Assembly: GCA_963751105.1 (NCBI GenBank)
Contig: CAVVTG010000002.1
Span: 2,232,001-2,296,000 of the forward strand
Direction of reading: 5' to 3'
DNA length: 64,000 nt
Source: JACVRW01 sp963751105
GTDB lineage: Bacteria > Actinomycetota > Thermoleophilia > Solirubrobacterales > Thermoleophilaceae
Under the pieces are notes generated by a model. It did no database searches and was not told where the DNA came from. It saw only the letters and a program-made list of their open reading frames with translations. Numbering within the stretch: position 1 is the stretch's first letter; each line of letters starts with the position of its first letter. A program made the translations under genes and the position numbers. Below, in pieces: positions 43,692 to 52,353 of the stretch.

Positions 43692-44321
43692 ATGCCAGTC
43701 GCATTGAAGGAATGGGCCGTTACCGTGCGGGCTCTCGCCGAGGGCGAGCAGCTCGTGACCCTGCGTAAGGGCGGAATTCGCGAGGAGAACAAGCATTTCG
43801 AGATCGAGCACGACCGCTTCTTCCTCTATCCGACCTTCGATCACCAGCGCAACGATCTGATCCGCCAGTCACACGTGCCCGAGCTGGACCGGGCGCTCGA
43901 GGAGGGCGTCTGGCCGGACAACGAGCCGCCCGCCGAGGCGCTCATCCGGGAGGGGGGAATCCCCCAGCCCGAGCGGGTGCGCATCCGGGCCTGGGCCGAG
44001 GTGTCCGCGAGCTACCTGATCACCGACCCGCGCGCCATCGACGCGCTGTCCCCGTACTACATCTGGACCACCGACTACGCGGAGAAGCGGCTCTCCTGGA
44101 AGCGCCGTCATCCCCTCCACGTGATGCTGCTGCGCACCTACCGCATCCCGCGGCCGGTCACGGTCAAGGTGCGCCCGGAGTACCACGGCTGCCGCTCCTG
44201 GCTCGAGCTCTACCGCGAGCTGCCGTTCGAGGGCACGCCGGTGCTCTCCGACGAGGAGTTCGAGCGCGCGTCGGAGGAGATCGAGTCGATCGCCTCGGAC
44301 GCCGTGCCCGTCCTGGCCTGA
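43692..44321 (+). CDS. DUF1802 family protein
   Basis: A 209-residue DUF1802 protein: ALKEWAVTVRALAEGEQLVTLRKGGIREENKHFEIEHDRFFLYPTFDHQ is the typical opening (the LRKGGIRE and FEIEH-RFFLYPT pieces are diagnostic). No biochemical role is known for the family. I choose the ATG at 43692, preceded by GGAGGT eleven bases upstream; a longer frame back to 43596 runs through the promoter. It stands alone between the hyu operon and the BNR protein gene. Confidence 0.85.
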   Translation: MPVALKEWAVTVRALAEGEQLVTLRKGGIREENKHFEIEHDRFFLYPTFDHQRNDLIRQSHVPELDRALEEGVWPDNEPPAEALIREGGIPQPERVRIRAWAEVSASYLITDPRAIDALSPYYIWTTDYAEKRLSWKRRHPLHVMLLRTYRIPRPVTVKVRPEYHGCRSWLELYRELPFEGTPVLSDEEFERASEEIESIASDAVPVLA

Positions 44322-44382
44322 GCCGCACCCGAGGAGTAGCTTGTCGGGCGTCCGTTCGCGCCCGACGCATGGAGGACAACAC

Positions 44383-45981
44383 ATGCGACGCCTGCTCGGT
44401 CTTGCCGTCTTTCTCTCGGTCGCGGCCGGAGGCGCGGCCTCCGCGCAGGCCGAGGTTGGTCCTCTGAGCCGGATCACCGGCGCCTCGCCCTTCAGCCCTG
44501 GCTGTGACGGCGGCCCGCCCGGGGGGACGCTCTACCGCAACTCCGAGGTGGAACCCTGGGTCACCTCGAACCCGGCTGACCCGGGCAACCTGGTGGCGGT
44601 CTGGCAGCAGGATCGCTGGTCGAACGGCGGCTCGCAGGGCAACCTCTCCGGCGTCTCGTTCAACCGTGGGAGGACGTGGGAGCGTCCCACGCCGCCCACC
44701 TTCTCGCGCTGCGCCGGCGGCACGATCGCGAACGGCGGCGACTACGAGCGCGCGTCCGACCCGTGGGTCAGCTTCGGCCCCGACGGGACGGCGCACCAGA
44801 TCGCGCTGGCCATCAGCGATTCGCAGGGAGTGAGCGCCATTCTTCACTCGAGGTCGCGCGACGGCGGACGCACCTGGGGCCGGGTCAACACCCTGCAGCG
44901 CGACACCACCGCCGCACTGTTCAACGATAAGGAGTCCATCACCGCGGACCCGGGTAACGCGCGCTTCGTCTACGCCGTTTGGGACCGCCTCCAGACCCAG
45001 AGTCCGGACGATCCCGTTACCCCGTTCTCCGGCGACACCCTCTTCACGCGCTCGACGGACGGAGGGCGCACCTGGGAGCCCACGCGGACCATCCTCGACT
45101 TCCCGGACAACAGCGGGATCCAGACGCTGGGGAACCAGATCGTGGTGCTCGGGAACGGCGTGCTGGTCAACGTGTTCAACTACATCGACCAGGGCCTTCC
45201 CCAGGTGGCCATTCAGCGCTCGACGAACCGTGGCGTGACGTGGTCGGACCCGATCGTGGTCGACATCCTGTTCGGCAGCGCCCTCCAGGGACAGGGAGTG
45301 ATCGATCCCTCCGACGGCGCTCCAGTTCGCACCGGCGACCTGCTGCCCGAAGCGGCGGCCGACCCGCGCCATGGCTCCAACGACCTGCACATCGTCTGGC
45401 AGGACATCCGCTTCACCCTGGCGGCGCCGCTGCCCTACTTCAACGACCAGATCGTGCTGGCCAGCTCCACGGACGGCGGCCGCTCCTGGACCGATCCCAA
45501 GCGGGTCAGCTCGAACAAGCTGACTCAGGCCTTCACCGGCTCGATCGACGTGAACGAGAGGGGGCGCATCGGGGTGACCTACTACGACTTCACCTCGGAC
45601 GACCCCTCCGGCGGCACGCTCGACACCGACTACTGGGCCACGGCGTCGCGCGACGACGGCGCCACGTTCACGGCCAGGGAGCGACTGACCCGGCGCTCGT
45701 TCGACATGCGCAGCGCGCCGTTCGCCAACGGCTACTTCGTGGGCGACTACGAGGGCCTGACGTCAGCCGGCCGAGCGTTCCTTCCGGTCTTCGTGACCGC
45801 GAACGACGGCAACACCGCGAACCCGACGGACGCGTTCTCCACGCAATGGCGACCTGCGTTCGAGGCCGCGCTCTCGGCCCGGCGCGGCGTCCGGGCTGGC
45901 GCCAGCGCGCTGAAGCCGCGGGCGTTGGCGCGGCTGGCCAAGCGGGCCGGCGGGATCAGGGGGCCGGTGAGGATCCGCTGA
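44383..45981 (+). CDS. Exported BNR/Asp-box repeat (sialidase-like) protein
   Basis: A 532-residue protein with a signal peptide (LLGLAVFLSVAAGGAASAQA). The mature part is a six-bladed beta-propeller with Asp-box repeats: FNRGRTW, SRDGGRTW, STDGGRTW, STNRGVTW and SSTDGGRSW, and a later SRDDGATF. It resembles sialidases and related exo-acting glycan hydrolases, but the Arg triad of true sialidases is not evident to me, so enzymatic activity is uncertain. A GGAGG site lies eight bases before the ATG. Confidence 0.85.
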   Translation: MRRLLGLAVFLSVAAGGAASAQAEVGPLSRITGASPFSPGCDGGPPGGTLYRNSEVEPWVTSNPADPGNLVAVWQQDRWSNGGSQGNLSGVSFNRGRTWERPTPPTFSRCAGGTIANGGDYERASDPWVSFGPDGTAHQIALAISDSQGVSAILHSRSRDGGRTWGRVNTLQRDTTAALFNDKESITADPGNARFVYAVWDRLQTQSPDDPVTPFSGDTLFTRSTDGGRTWEPTRTILDFPDNSGIQTLGNQIVVLGNGVLVNVFNYIDQGLPQVAIQRSTNRGVTWSDPIVVDILFGSALQGQGVIDPSDGAPVRTGDLLPEAAADPRHGSNDLHIVWQDIRFTLAAPLPYFNDQIVLASSTDGGRSWTDPKRVSSNKLTQAFTGSIDVNERGRIGVTYYDFTSDDPSGGTLDTDYWATASRDDGATFTARERLTRRSFDMRSAPFANGYFVGDYEGLTSAGRAFLPVFVTANDGNTANPTDAFSTQWRPAFEAALSARRGVRAGASALKPRALARLAKRAGGIRGPVRIR

Positions 45982-46001
45982 TCTGAGCCAGGGACACAGG
46001 G

Positions 46002-46748
46002 CTAGTCCGCGAAGTCGGGGTGGTCCGCGTGCGCGCTCGCCGCGCGGCCCTTGGGCTCCTCCCACTCCTCCTGGCGGCCCAGGGCGGTCAGGTCGAGGAA
46101 GTAGTAGGAGCCGCCGGTCTGCTCCGCTCCCCGGCCGAACGTCGAGTAGGTGTGGAACACGCGGTCGACATCACGTAGGAAGCAGCTGGTGCCGGGCTGC
46201 TCGATCGGCTGCTCGGCGTCGAAGTAGTACGCCGTGCCCGCCTGCTCGTGCTCGGCCTTCGTCTTGTAGTTGTACTCCGCCGGCAGCACCGACTCGTCGA
46301 CGGTCACACGGAAGTCGTGGTTGAAGTCGCTGCCGTATGAGGAGTACCAGGGGAAGGTCCAGCCCTTTCGCGCCTTGTAGTCCTCGATCTTCGCGATCGG
46401 AGCTCGTGAGACGTACGCCAGGGTGGTGTCGCGCGCGTGCAGGTGGCGCAGCAGCCCGTCGGACACCTCATCCGCCCCGGCCGAGCAGCTCGGGCAGCCG
46501 TCGGTCCAGCTCGGGTCGAACATGAAATGTCCGACCATCAGCTGGCGGCGCCCCTCGAAGAGGTCGACCAGGCCGAGCTTGCCGTCGGGCCCGTCGAATT
46601 CGTAGTCCTTCTCGATCTCGACCATCGGCAGCTCACGGCGTCTCGTGCTCAAGGCGTCGCGGGCGCGCGTCAGCTCCTTCTCCTCGGCCAGCAGCCGCTT
46701 GCGCGCCTCGAGCCACTCTTCTCTGGATGTGATCTTCGGCAGGGTCAT
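46002..46748 (-). CDS. DUF899 family thioredoxin-fold protein (second copy)
   Basis: A 248-residue DUF899 protein, paralogous to 6902-7624: SREEWLEARKRLLAEEKELTR, LMVGHFMFDPSWTDGCPSCSAG, VSRAPIAKIEDYKARKGW and VFHTYSTFGRGAEQ. The CxxC here is CPSC, and this copy contains an extra stretch (EYNYKTKAEHEQAG) after the DFNHDF segment. Function unknown; a redox-linked role is likely from the fold. It is followed on this strand by nothing close and preceded by DUF2237. Confidence 0.87.
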   Translation of the reverse strand: MTLPKITSREEWLEARKRLLAEEKELTRARDALSTRRRELPMVEIEKDYEFDGPDGKLGLVDLFEGRRQLMVGHFMFDPSWTDGCPSCSAGADEVSDGLLRHLHARDTTLAYVSRAPIAKIEDYKARKGWTFPWYSSYGSDFNHDFRVTVDESVLPAEYNYKTKAEHEQAGTAYYFDAEQPIEQPGTSCFLRDVDRVFHTYSTFGRGAEQTGGSYYFLDLTALGRQEEWEEPKGRAASAHADHPDFAD

Positions 46749-46791
46749 CGTGCCGTACCAGACCGGGGTGCCGCGGGAAACTGATCGCTGG

Positions 46792-47184
46792 TCATTGCTC
46801 GAACGCGCCAGGGTCGGCAGGCACGTCCACCGCGTGCTCTCGCAGCGCGTCGAGCGGAACGATGTCGAGTGCGCGTTCGTGGGTCGAGGCGAGCACCACA
46901 AAGGCGGCGGCGCCGTCCTCGTGGGCGCGCAGCCAGTTGGCGGCTGTCACGCACCAGCGGTCGCCGGGCCGCAGTCCGGGGAAGCCGTAGGCGGGCAGAG
47001 GCGAGGTCAGGTCGTTGCCGATGCCCCGCTGGTGGGCGAGGAACTCCTCGGTGACCACAGCGCAGATCGTGTGGCTCCCCAGGTCCTGGGGACCCGTGTT
47101 GCAGCAGCCGTCGCGGAAGAAGCCGGTTACGGGATCGGTCCCGCACGACTCGAGCTCATCGCCCAGGACGTTGCGGTCGGCCAC
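46792..47184 (-). CDS. DUF2237 family protein
   Basis: A 130-residue protein of the DUF2237 family: NVLGDELESCGTDPVTGFFRDGCCNTGPQDLGSHTICAVVTEEFL (pieces CGTDPVTGF, GCCNTGPQD and HTICAVVTEEFL are diagnostic) and GDRWCVTAANWLRA. Several conserved cysteines suggest metal or redox chemistry; function is unknown. The GTG start at 47184 is preceded six bases upstream by GATACT, fitting a leaderless promoter. Confidence 0.87.
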   Translation of the reverse strand: MADRNVLGDELESCGTDPVTGFFRDGCCNTGPQDLGSHTICAVVTEEFLAHQRGIGNDLTSPLPAYGFPGLRPGDRWCVTAANWLRAHEDGAAAFVVLASTHERALDIVPLDALREHAVDVPADPGAFEQ

Positions 47185-47207
47185 CGGCGCAGTATCGCGC
47201 CTGGCGC

Positions 47208-48422
47208 TCAGCGGGCGCAGCACCACCCCGACAGGCGCGGGAAGCCCGCTCCGCGACCGCCCGGATCGAGCTGGCGCGAGACCCGTGCGAAGGCCCGTGG
47301 CCGTCCTCGGCCGATCAGCAGCCACTGGTTGGCCTCCGGCCAGCCCACGAGCAGCCGGCGGCCGTCGGGCGACCACTCGAGCTCGGAGAAAGTTCCCGGG
47401 CCGCTGAACAGCCGGCGCCAGGCCACGGGCTCGCCGCTGAGACCGGTCACCACCACCTGGGAGACGCCGTCGCGCGTCAGGGCCACCGCCGCGCGCCGGC
47501 CGGACGGGTGGAGCGCCAGGGCGCCGGCTCGGCTGCCCGCCGGAAGCGGGAGCTCGGCCCGCATGCGGCCGTCACGGCCAAGCACCTGCAGGCCGCCCGA
47601 CAAAAGGATCACCAGGCGGCGCCCGTCGCGCGACCAGGCGAGGTCGAGCGGCGGCGCAGCCGTGCGCGCCGACCACAGCCGCGCGCCGGTGTCGGCGTCG
47701 ACGGTGGCCACGGCCGGACCCGTTGGCCCGTTCGATGTCGTCCGGACGTAGCTGACGGAGTACCCGCGCCCGGGCCGCCAGGCGGGCGTGACCGCCGCGG
47801 CACCCGCCGCAACGGCATGGTCGAGCCGCCCGCTGCCGTCGGCCACCCTGAGCGTCCGGCCCGATGGCCGCGCCTCGAGGTAGGCCACCCTGTAGCCGTC
47901 GCCGGGCGACCAGGCGGGACGGCTCACGCGCCCCGGCCGGGGGATCGACCAACGCGGCACTCCCGACGGGTCCATCGCCGTGACCCGGCGTCCCCGCGTG
48001 CCGATCACGTAAAGCCCACGGGGCGACCAGCCCAGCTCGCGGTAGCCGCCGAGCCTGCGCAGGGCTCCGCCGGGATCCACCCGCCAGGCTCCGGAGTCGG
48101 ATACCGCCAGCAGCCGGCCGCCCTGCGGGAAGCCGCGGAGGGTGGGCTGAGCCTCGTCGGGGGCGAGGCCCACGCGCTCCTCGATCCACTCGCCCACGGC
48201 CGCTCCCGCCGGGCTGAACGCGGCGCCCATGCCCAGGGCGAGCAGGGCGGCCGCGAAAGCCAGGCGCAGCGCGGGACGCCGCGAGCGACTGGGGCGCGCG
48301 GGACTCCGCTCAGCGTGGGCGGCCTCGATCACGCGCCAGCTGCGACCGGCCGCGGCGGGCTCGTCCGGGGCCGGGCTGTTCGCGAGGGCGTCGCGCAGGC
48401 GCTCTTCGAGCTGCGAGCTCAC
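47208..48422 (-). CDS. Probable membrane anti-sigma factor with beta-propeller
   Basis: A 404-residue protein. A helical cytoplasmic N-terminus (LEERLRDALANSPAP, SWRVIEAAHAER) precedes one membrane helix (LRLAFAAALLALGMGAAF). The outside part has WD40/TolB-like blades (repeated LGWSPRGLYV, PAWSPGDGYRVAYL, LAWSRDGRRLVIL, LEWSPDGRRLLVG). The GTG start overlaps the stop of the ECF sigma gene, the usual arrangement of an anti-sigma factor that holds its sigma at the membrane. No HxxxCxxC zinc site is visible, so sigma binding is inferred from context. Confidence 0.72.
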   Translation of the reverse strand: MSSQLEERLRDALANSPAPDEPAAAGRSWRVIEAAHAERSPARPSRSRRPALRLAFAAALLALGMGAAFSPAGAAVGEWIEERVGLAPDEAQPTLRGFPQGGRLLAVSDSGAWRVDPGGALRRLGGYRELGWSPRGLYVIGTRGRRVTAMDPSGVPRWSIPRPGRVSRPAWSPGDGYRVAYLEARPSGRTLRVADGSGRLDHAVAAGAAAVTPAWRPGRGYSVSYVRTTSNGPTGPAVATVDADTGARLWSARTAAPPLDLAWSRDGRRLVILLSGGLQVLGRDGRMRAELPLPAGSRAGALALHPSGRRAAVALTRDGVSQVVVTGLSGEPVAWRRLFSGPGTFSELEWSPDGRRLLVGWPEANQWLLIGRGRPRAFARVSRQLDPGGRGAGFPRLSGWCCAR

Positions 48423-48955
48423 CTCTCCCCCACGATCTCGGCGAGCCGGTCGAGCGCGCGGCGCAGGCGCGAGTTGACCGTCCCGCGCGGCAGCTCGAGC
48501 AGGCGCGCGATCTCACCGGGCGTGTACTCGAACAGGTAGCGCAGGGCCACGAGCGCCCGCTGTTCGGGGCCAAGCTCGCGCAGGGCGTCGAGCAACTCGT
48601 CCGAGAAGGGCACGCTGGGCCGGTCGGGTGCGGCGGTTACGGCGTCGGCCGCCGCGGGATCGACCTCGGCGCGCAGGCTCCGGGCGCGCGCGGCGTCGAT
48701 GGCCCGGTTGACGACGATGCGGTGCATCCAGGGCCCGAACGGTCGCCGCCGGTCGAAGCGGTCCAGAGCACGCACCGCGGCCAGGAATGACTCCTGGGCG
48801 ATGTCCTCCGCCGCGGCCGCGTCGTGGACCACCAGGTACGCCGCCCGGTAGGCGCGCGGCCACTCGCGCCGGAACAGAGCCTCGAGCGCCTCGGACGAGC
48901 CGCGCTGCGCTTCGCGCACGAGCCGCCTCTCGCCCGGCTTGGACGAGGGGTGCAT
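48419..48955 (-). CDS. ECF-type RNA polymerase sigma factor
   Basis: A 178-residue sigma factor with region 2 (RLVREAQRGSSEALEALFRREWPRAYRAAYLV in parts; AEDIAQESFLAAVRALDRFD; FGPWMHRIVVNRAID) and region 4 (LGPEQRALVALRYLFEYTPGEIARLLELPRGTV with RLRRALDRL). I use the ATG at 48955; in-frame GTG codons at 49030 and 49060 would add 25 or 35 residues. It is co-translated with the downstream membrane anti-sigma candidate. Confidence 0.87.
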   Translation of the reverse strand: MHPSSKPGERRLVREAQRGSSEALEALFRREWPRAYRAAYLVVHDAAAAEDIAQESFLAAVRALDRFDRRRPFGPWMHRIVVNRAIDAARARSLRAEVDPAAADAVTAAPDRPSVPFSDELLDALRELGPEQRALVALRYLFEYTPGEIARLLELPRGTVNSRLRRALDRLAEIVGER

Positions 48956-49117
48956 GGCGGCGGCGCGCGCAAACAGCCCCGGCCCACCGGGAACGGCGGG
49001 CGCCAGGGCTCCGGGCCGGTCCTCGTTCACGCTGACAGCGGAGCTTCTCACGCGCTTCACCCGAAGTCACTACGTGGAGACCACGGTCAGAGGTCCCGCT
49101 GCTTCGAGGTCGAGCGC

Positions 49118-50548
49118 TCAGGCCGCGATGGGCACCGGGTCGGCCACGGCCGCCCGCAGGTTCCCGACGAAATGGCAGCCGGGCGCGCACTGGCCCGCCG
49201 GCGCGCCGTCCGGGCGGGCGAGCAGGGCGCCGCCGGCGCGAATGCCCATCGCCGTCGCGCTGATCGAGTCGAGGCTCCTCAAAGCCAGCGGCGGCCCTCC
49301 GCGGACGCCGGCTGCGGCCGCCGCCCAGGCGGGCCGGGACTCCGGTCCCGTGAACAGGGTGAGCCCCGGGCCGAGCAGGTCGAGCGTCGAGACCCGGCCC
49401 TCGCCGGCTGCCGTCCAGACGTGCTTGATCCGGCCGCCCAGGTCCGCCTGCAGCTCGTGCTCGGCCTCGCGCGCCGTTCCCCGCGGGTCGGCCGAGCGCG
49501 CGACGTTGTGCTCGGCCACCGGCCGCCGCTCGCTCTCATAGGAGTCGAGCAACTCCGGGCCGGCCCAGCCGCGCAGCACCCAGGCGAGCTTCCAGCCGAG
49601 GTCGTAGCCGTCGTGGATCGCGGTGTTCATCCCGGTCCCGCCCCGCGGGGTCACGCGGTGGGCCGCATCCCCCACGAGGAAGACGTTGCCCGCGCGATAG
49701 CTGGACGCCATCTGGGCGGCGAACGAGAACGTGCCGATGCGCTCGATCTGGGGCTCCAGCCCCGGCAGGCCCGCGCCGACCCGGATGCGCTCCGCCATGC
49801 GTTCCCCGACGAGCCCCGCCTCGTTCATCGTCGCGTAGAGCCAGCGGTCGCCGCGGCCGGCCGGCAGGAATACCCCCTCGGCCTCGGGGTGCATGATCGC
49901 GTAGAGGCCGTACCGGTGGCGCCCCAGCAGCTCGGACAGCGGCGCTCGAAACAGGGTGCTCACCGCCTCCATCAGCCGGTCCGAGCCGTGCATCTCGATC
50001 CCGAGCGCCTGTCGCACCGTGCTGTGTGCGCCGTCGGCGGCGATCACGTAGCTCGCTTCGACCACTCGTGACCGGCCGCCCGCCGTGTCACTCAGCATCA
50101 CCCGGACCCCGTCGGGGCGAGGCTCCACCTGCACGACCTCGGTGCCGAACTCCATGTGACCGGCACCGAGCGATCGCACATGGTCCAGCAGCACGGGCTC
50201 GAGGTGGTCCTGAGGGACGCACGCCGGCGCCGTCGGGCTCACCATCGCGGCCTGGGCTCTCGTCGGCAGGCCGGTGGGTGAGCCGTGACCCGACTCCGCC
50301 AGCGCGAGGGTTCGGCAGTACCACTGGAGCCATTCGACGTCGGTCCCGCCCTCGCGAATCTCCTGCTCGAGGCCCCAGGAGCGCAGCAGCTCCATCGAGC
50401 GGGTGCTGATCGCCGTCGCCCGCGGGAGGGAGGAGAGATCGCTCCGGCGTTCCACGAGCAGGAAGTCGATCCCCTGCCGAGCGAGCGCGGCGCCCGCGGT
50501 CAGCCCGGCCGGGCCGGACCCCACGATCACCACCGGCAGCTCGCTCAC
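49118..50548 (-). CDS. FAD-dependent aromatic monooxygenase (PHBH/PheA/TetX class)
   Basis: A 476-residue class A flavoprotein hydroxylase. It has the FAD motif VVIVGSGPAGLTAGAALARQG, the DG motif YVIAADGAHSTVRQALGIE and the GD motif NVFLVGDAAHRVTPRGGTGMNTAIHDGYDLGWKLAW, read in parts. Relatives hydroxylate phenols and aromatic polyketides or inactivate antibiotics. The C-terminal thioredoxin-like extension is short. GTG start overlaps the methyltransferase stop. The pair is divergent from a padR gene with palindromic operators, suggesting ligand-inducible detoxification. Confidence 0.88.
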   Translation of the reverse strand: MSELPVVIVGSGPAGLTAGAALARQGIDFLLVERRSDLSSLPRATAISTRSMELLRSWGLEQEIREGGTDVEWLQWYCRTLALAESGHGSPTGLPTRAQAAMVSPTAPACVPQDHLEPVLLDHVRSLGAGHMEFGTEVVQVEPRPDGVRVMLSDTAGGRSRVVEASYVIAADGAHSTVRQALGIEMHGSDRLMEAVSTLFRAPLSELLGRHRYGLYAIMHPEAEGVFLPAGRGDRWLYATMNEAGLVGERMAERIRVGAGLPGLEPQIERIGTFSFAAQMASSYRAGNVFLVGDAAHRVTPRGGTGMNTAIHDGYDLGWKLAWVLRGWAGPELLDSYESERRPVAEHNVARSADPRGTAREAEHELQADLGGRIKHVWTAAGEGRVSTLDLLGPGLTLFTGPESRPAWAAAAAGVRGGPPLALRSLDSISATAMGIRAGGALLARPDGAPAGQCAPGCHFVGNLRAAVADPVPIAA

Positions 50549-51348
50549 GGGGCGCCCGCCACGAGGAAGCGAAACTCGTTGCGCAGCCGGTAGCCGCCGC
50601 GCTCGTCTCGGTGGGGGGCCATCGCGTGGACGATCTGCTCCCCGACCGCCGCCTCCCGTTCGGGCCCCACGAGCTTCGCGATCCCCGACGGCGCCATCAA
50701 CAGCCTCACGAGCGTCTCGGCGTCGGGGTACTCGTAGGCGAAGGTCGCGGTGAACGCCTCGGCCGGTTCGAGCCCCGCGTTCGCGGCGATCTCCTCCAGG
50801 ACGCCGGGGCGCCACAAGGGGGGCTGCGCCGAGGGCGCGGTGGCCGGCTTCGGCATCAGGGGGCGCACGACCGCCTTCATCGCCTCGAGGTCGCAGTGCT
50901 CGGGCGGCCCCCACACCTGAGCGACGACGGGCGCACCGGGTTTCGCGACCCGGCCCGCCTCGCGCAGCGCGGCCACCAGGTCGGCGGCGAAGAAGAAGGA
51001 CGTGAAGCCGGTGACCAGGTCGAAGAGGTCGTCCTCGTAGGGAAGAAACTGCATGTCTCCCACGCGCAGATCGGCTTCCGGAACACGCTCCGCGGCCAGC
51101 GCCAGCAGCGCCGCCGACGCGTCGATTCCGGATACCCGCGCGCCGCGGTCGGCGGCCAGCCGCAGAAAGGCGCCGGTTCCGCACCCGATGTCCAGGACCC
51201 GCTGCCCCGGCTCGAGGCCGACGCGGCCAATGGCAGCTTCGTAGGCCGGGAGCTGCTGATCCTCGGTTCGGGCCCAGTCCTCGGGCCGCGCCCCCCAGAG
51301 TGGTCCCCAGCGCTCTGCGCTGCCCTGCGTCGAGATGGTGCCTGACAT
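50545..51348 (-). CDS. Class I SAM-dependent methyltransferase
   Basis: A 267-residue methyltransferase with motif I RVLDIGCGTGAFLRLAADRG (about residue 55), acidic SGIDASAALLALA, VGDMQFLPYEDDLFDLVTGF and VAKPGAPVVAQVWG. Substrate unknown. The ATG at 51348 has a GAGGA ribosome-binding site eight bases upstream. It is the first gene of a two-gene operon with the FAD monooxygenase, so the two may modify the same aromatic compound by hydroxylation and methylation. Confidence 0.87.
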   Translation of the reverse strand: MSGTISTQGSAERWGPLWGARPEDWARTEDQQLPAYEAAIGRVGLEPGQRVLDIGCGTGAFLRLAADRGARVSGIDASAALLALAAERVPEADLRVGDMQFLPYEDDLFDLVTGFTSFFFAADLVAALREAGRVAKPGAPVVAQVWGPPEHCDLEAMKAVVRPLMPKPATAPSAQPPLWRPGVLEEIAANAGLEPAEAFTATFAYEYPDAETLVRLLMAPSGIAKLVGPEREAAVGEQIVHAMAPHRDERGGYRLRNEFRFLVAGAP

Positions 51349-51366
51349 CGTCTGCGTCCTCGGTAG

Positions 51367-51403
51367 ACTACGTTCCGTAGTATCTAACACTATGGACCAT
51401 AGC
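51367..51403. promoter_or_regulatory. Two related palindromic operators in the padR/methyltransferase intergenic region
   Basis: ACTACGTTCCGTAGT (51367-51381) and ACTATGGACCATAGC (51389-51403) are both inverted repeats, match each other at ten of fifteen positions (consensus ACTAnGnnCCnTAGn) and are spaced 22 bases start to start, two helical turns. The second ends one base before the padR ATG, and a TATCTA element (51381-51386) lies between them. PadR regulators bind such palindromes, so self-regulation and control of the divergent operon are likely. Confidence 0.7.
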
Positions 51404-51404
51404 T

Positions 51405-51956
51405 ATGTCAAGCGCTGAGCTCAGCCTGTTCTCGTACGAGATCCTCGGCCTGGTCGGGCGCGAGGGCGCCGGTGCGCACGACCTGCTGCGGATGGCGCGA
51501 CGCGACCGCATGCTCGACTGGGCCGGTGAGAGCCAGTACTACGTCGAGCCCAAGCGCCTGGCCAAGCTCGGCTATCTGGAGGCGCACACGGAGCCGGGCA
51601 AGACCCGGGAGCGGACGGTCTACACGCTCACCGACGCCGGGCTCGAGGCCCTGCGTGAGTATGCCGGCACAGCGGTGACCTTCACCCCGTTCAAGAGCGA
51701 CGCGCTCGTGCGGTTGCTCATCGCCGACCTCGTCGGCGAGCGGGTGACTCGCGACAGCATGGGCACGCTGCGCGAGGACATCGCCGACCTTCAGCAGCGC
51801 GTGGCCGCCGCCGAGGCGCGCAGCGAGGACCTCCCCCACCGGAGCAGGTATCTGCTGCTCGCCACCGGCTTCATGCGCGAACTCCTCCAGCTGCACCTGC
51901 AGCTCGTGGACGACGTGGAGCGCGAGCTCCCCGGCGACGCTCCGGAAGCCGCCTAG
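51405..51956 (+). CDS. PadR-family transcriptional regulator
   Basis: A 183-residue PadR protein: an N-terminal winged helix (LFSYEILGLVGREGAGAHDLLRMARRD, ESQYYVEPKRLAKLGYLEAHTEPGKTRERTVYTLTDAGLEALREY in pieces) and a C-terminal helical dimerisation domain. PadR proteins repress detoxification operons and release DNA on binding phenolic or drug ligands. The gene has no ribosome-binding site and is probably leaderless or nearly so. It diverges from the methyltransferase-monooxygenase operon. Confidence 0.88.
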   Translation: MSSAELSLFSYEILGLVGREGAGAHDLLRMARRDRMLDWAGESQYYVEPKRLAKLGYLEAHTEPGKTRERTVYTLTDAGLEALREYAGTAVTFTPFKSDALVRLLIADLVGERVTRDSMGTLREDIADLQQRVAAAEARSEDLPHRSRYLLLATGFMRELLQLHLQLVDDVERELPGDAPEAA

Positions 51957-52312
51957 CCGCTCGTCTTGTCCAACAGCTGCAGCAGGTCGTGGGCCGCCAG
52001 CTCGATGTCCTTGTGGCGCCACTCGGCGGCGCGGTACACGCAGGCGATGAGCGCACTGCGGTGCACCCGGCGCAGGTCGCCGTAGACGAAGGCGAACCTC
52101 GCCTTGGTCTCCTCGGCCGCCCCCTCGGTCAGGCCGATGTGCCAGCTCGCGTAGTCGTCCCAGGAGTGATTCTCGAGAAAGGCGTTCTCGGCCTCCGCAC
52201 CCGGCTGCACGTCGCCCCATTCGCTGTCGAGCACGTACTGACGAGCCTCGATTCGCTCTCGGGCGCGCTTCACCGCTTCGTCGTTGACCGAGTAGGACGC
52301 GATGGCCTCCAT
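51953..52312 (-). CDS. Conserved-looking protein of unknown function
   Basis: A 119-residue soluble protein. It shows well-formed motifs (SEWGDVQPGAEAENAFLENHSWDDYASWHIGLTEGA, FAFVYGDLRRVHRSALIACVYRAAEWRHKDIELAAHDLLQLLD, quoted in parts) with many aromatic and charged residues, so it is surely coding, but I know no named family. Start is an ATG at 52312. It converges with padR, overlapping by four bases, and diverges from the HEYAH metalloprotein gene. Confidence 0.72.
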   Translation of the reverse strand: MEAIASYSVNDEAVKRARERIEARQYVLDSEWGDVQPGAEAENAFLENHSWDDYASWHIGLTEGAAEETKARFAFVYGDLRRVHRSALIACVYRAAEWRHKDIELAAHDLLQLLDKTSG

Positions 52313-52353
52313 TGTGCCGCTATACGCCCGCCGGCGGCGCCCGGCTGCCAGAG

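Noticed and set aside
49118..51184. A 688-residue frame extending the FAD monooxygenase through the methyltransferase
   Set aside because: The upstream part is an out-of-frame reading of the methyltransferase; a GTG at 50548 starts a complete FAD motif.
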